This document shows positions 63,109 to 64,000 of a stretch of DNA of 64,000 nucleotides, piece after piece. The stretch lies in contig OY987228.1 of NCBI GenBank assembly GCA_963920705.1, positions 12,631,187-12,695,186 on the forward strand, read 5' to 3'. The notes beneath the pieces are model-generated. The model saw only the letters and a list, made by a program, of their open reading frames with translations, had not been told where the DNA came from and did not search any database. Made by a program: the position numbers and the translations under genes. Within the stretch, counting starts at the first letter, position 1, and every line of letters starts with the position of its first letter. The DNA comes from Odiellus spinosus. Lineage: Eukaryota > Arthropoda > Arachnida > Opiliones > Phalangiidae.

Positions 63109-63701
63109 TCGTTAACTATCATAACACGATACAGCGCGGGGTGAGATGAATCAGGCTAATATGAGAAATAATGGTGGTATTATCGTCCTTAAGCCAACAG
63201 TGGGGAGGAGCTGTATATATATAAAACTAGCCAGTATAAAAACCGGAACCCTTTCGAAAAACCACAGATCATTTATTTCGTGAGCTATACCCGGAGATCA
63301 CGAACTAGTGCCTATTTTTTAAGGGTAGCCCTTAATGATATACTAATATTTGATATTATGTAAGCGAACTGACTACCTAACTCTATTAAGACCAAAAAAA
63401 GGGGAAAAAAGGTTTCGTGAGCCAAAATATTATACTTGACAAGTTCACATTTTAAATTTAGATTATAATTTTAGTTTTATCATACAATTAAAACACCATG
63501 TTCAACTAGTTTAACCATAAATGGCCAGATCACTCAGTGACCCGCGTGATTAATATCAAAACAATAAAAGTAACTGATTTTAAGTTCAAGAAATCGTTAT
63601 CCAAATAATTATTCCGAGAAATCATGCAACGAGGTGGCGGTTTCATTCGAAATACTAGATTGGGTAACCGTATATTATTTATGCATAGATTCACACACCT
63701 T

Positions 63702-63770
63702 TGCGACTGTTTGTAGGTAGAGGACGCATGTGAAGGCCAAGTTAATTTTTTTTTTCATCTTTAATGTATC
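63702..63770 (+). mobile_element. Repeat family B fragment, diverged
   Basis: CTTTGCGACTGTTTGTAGGT, AGAGGACGCATGTGAA and TTTTTCATCTTTAATGTATC follow the order of family B (CACTGTTTGCCGTTAGAGGA, CGCTTATGAA, TTCATCTTTATCTAT) with clear decay. Confidence 0.45.
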
Positions 63771-63829
63771 AAGAAGGATCAGACAAGGAGAGGAAAAGTG
63801 GGAACGGTGCGGTTCCTACTGCGTCGGCC

Positions 63830-64000
63830 TAAACTCCCACCCTGGGAGAACGGGGGTAGAGATGTTTCGTGGTAAAATGTTGTCACGTGGGTAAAACGGA
63901 TCCTTTATGAGACGCGTAGTAGCCGACGACGCTAGTGACCACGTGACAACAGTTTACCTCGAGAATTTCCTATCCCCCTTTCCACCCGAGTGGGAGGTTG
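63830..64000. repeat. Long imperfect inverted repeat (arms ~60 bp), cut by window end
   Basis: The inner arms GGTAAAATGTTGTCACGTGG (63871-63890) and CCACGTGACAACAGTTTACC (63939-63958) are complementary at 19 of 20 positions. Outward, AACTCCCACCC...GGGGGTA on the left mirrors TATCCCCC...GGGTGGGAGTT-type sequence read from the other strand on the right, with small mismatches, to the last base of the window. The loop is 48 bp. Each arm contains a CACGTG E-box. Likely one end or the whole of a foldback element. Confidence 0.75.

Larger units (their letters stand above)
59521..63701. other. Gene-free interval, CpG-rich to about 62.3 kb
   Basis: No recognisable gene. The 163-codon minus frame (60559 to 60068) has an ATG but contains a poly-K run from the T tract at 60348-60364 and no domain. 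TATAAAAA words at 62157 and 63235 lack a well-spaced initiator. An interrupted palindrome ATAATAAGG-G-CCTTATTAT lies at 62383-62401, and A(27) at 63078-63104. Confidence 0.45.

Noticed and set aside
62150..63275. TATAAAAA words at 62157 and 63235 as promoters
   Set aside because: Initiator-like words are 26 and 36 bp away; neither fits the usual 30-32 bp spacing well and no transcript unit is visible.
1..64000. Conserved insect microRNAs (let-7, miR-1, miR-8, miR-9, miR-10, miR-124, bantam, iab-4 and others recalled)
   Set aside because: Scanning by eye for their mature sequences gave no hit. A covariance or homology search would be needed to exclude less conserved ones.

Overview
This looks like 64 kb of nuclear DNA from an insect, with no gene I can name. 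CpG is not depleted and is dense in the right-hand third. GA/CT simple repeats are everywhere, homopolymer tracts of about 30 A or T occur, and several families of small foldback (MITE-like) elements are present. That mix suggests an arthropod with little germline CpG methylation; a hymenopteran (bee, wasp or sawfly type) is my best guess, from composition only. I found no recognisable protein domain, transposase, reverse transcriptase, rRNA, tRNA, snRNA or conserved insect microRNA. Most of the longer open frames start at GTG or TTG rather than ATG and encode simple-sequence peptides (poly-S/L/F/K/E), so I do not treat them as genes. The window is best read as intergenic or long-intron DNA.

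Layout. 1-6.3 kb: AT-rich unique DNA with GA tracts. 6.3-8.3 kb: two copies of a CAGGGTGACCAG-ended element around an eight-copy 21-bp tandem repeat. 9.5-20.4 kb: a patchwork of dispersed repeats, a seven-copy ~30-bp array (12.4 kb) and two copies of a foldback element ending in ACCTAACAACAA (15.2 and 19.8 kb). 22-29 kb: a CTCF-like motif (22.1 kb), a head-to-head foldback element (26.6-26.9 kb) and a 173-bp tandem repeat (28.4-29.0 kb). 30.1-31.6 kb: the most striking object, a 41-copy minisatellite of exactly 32 bp in strict register, arranged as blocks of diagnostic variants with decayed units on both flanks. 37.0-37.6 kb: a ~171-bp tandem repeat in A-B-A' order. 40-50 kb: more dispersed repeats, a perfect 16-bp-arm hairpin and an inverted pair of AAAGGTCA nuclear-receptor-type sites. 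51.4-62.4 kb: clearly more GC- and CpG-rich, with one possible exon ending at a strong splice donor (51.4-51.8 kb), one TATA + initiator core-promoter candidate (55.72-55.76 kb) and opposed pyrimidine-rich and purine-rich tracts. The right edge holds an imperfect inverted repeat with ~60-bp arms, cut by the window end.

There is no gene set whose products could be described as working together. The content is repeat biology (tandem-array homogenisation, at least three foldback element families, five further low-copy dispersed families) plus a few candidate regulatory sites. All family groupings come from reading copies within this window against each other; no database was consulted.
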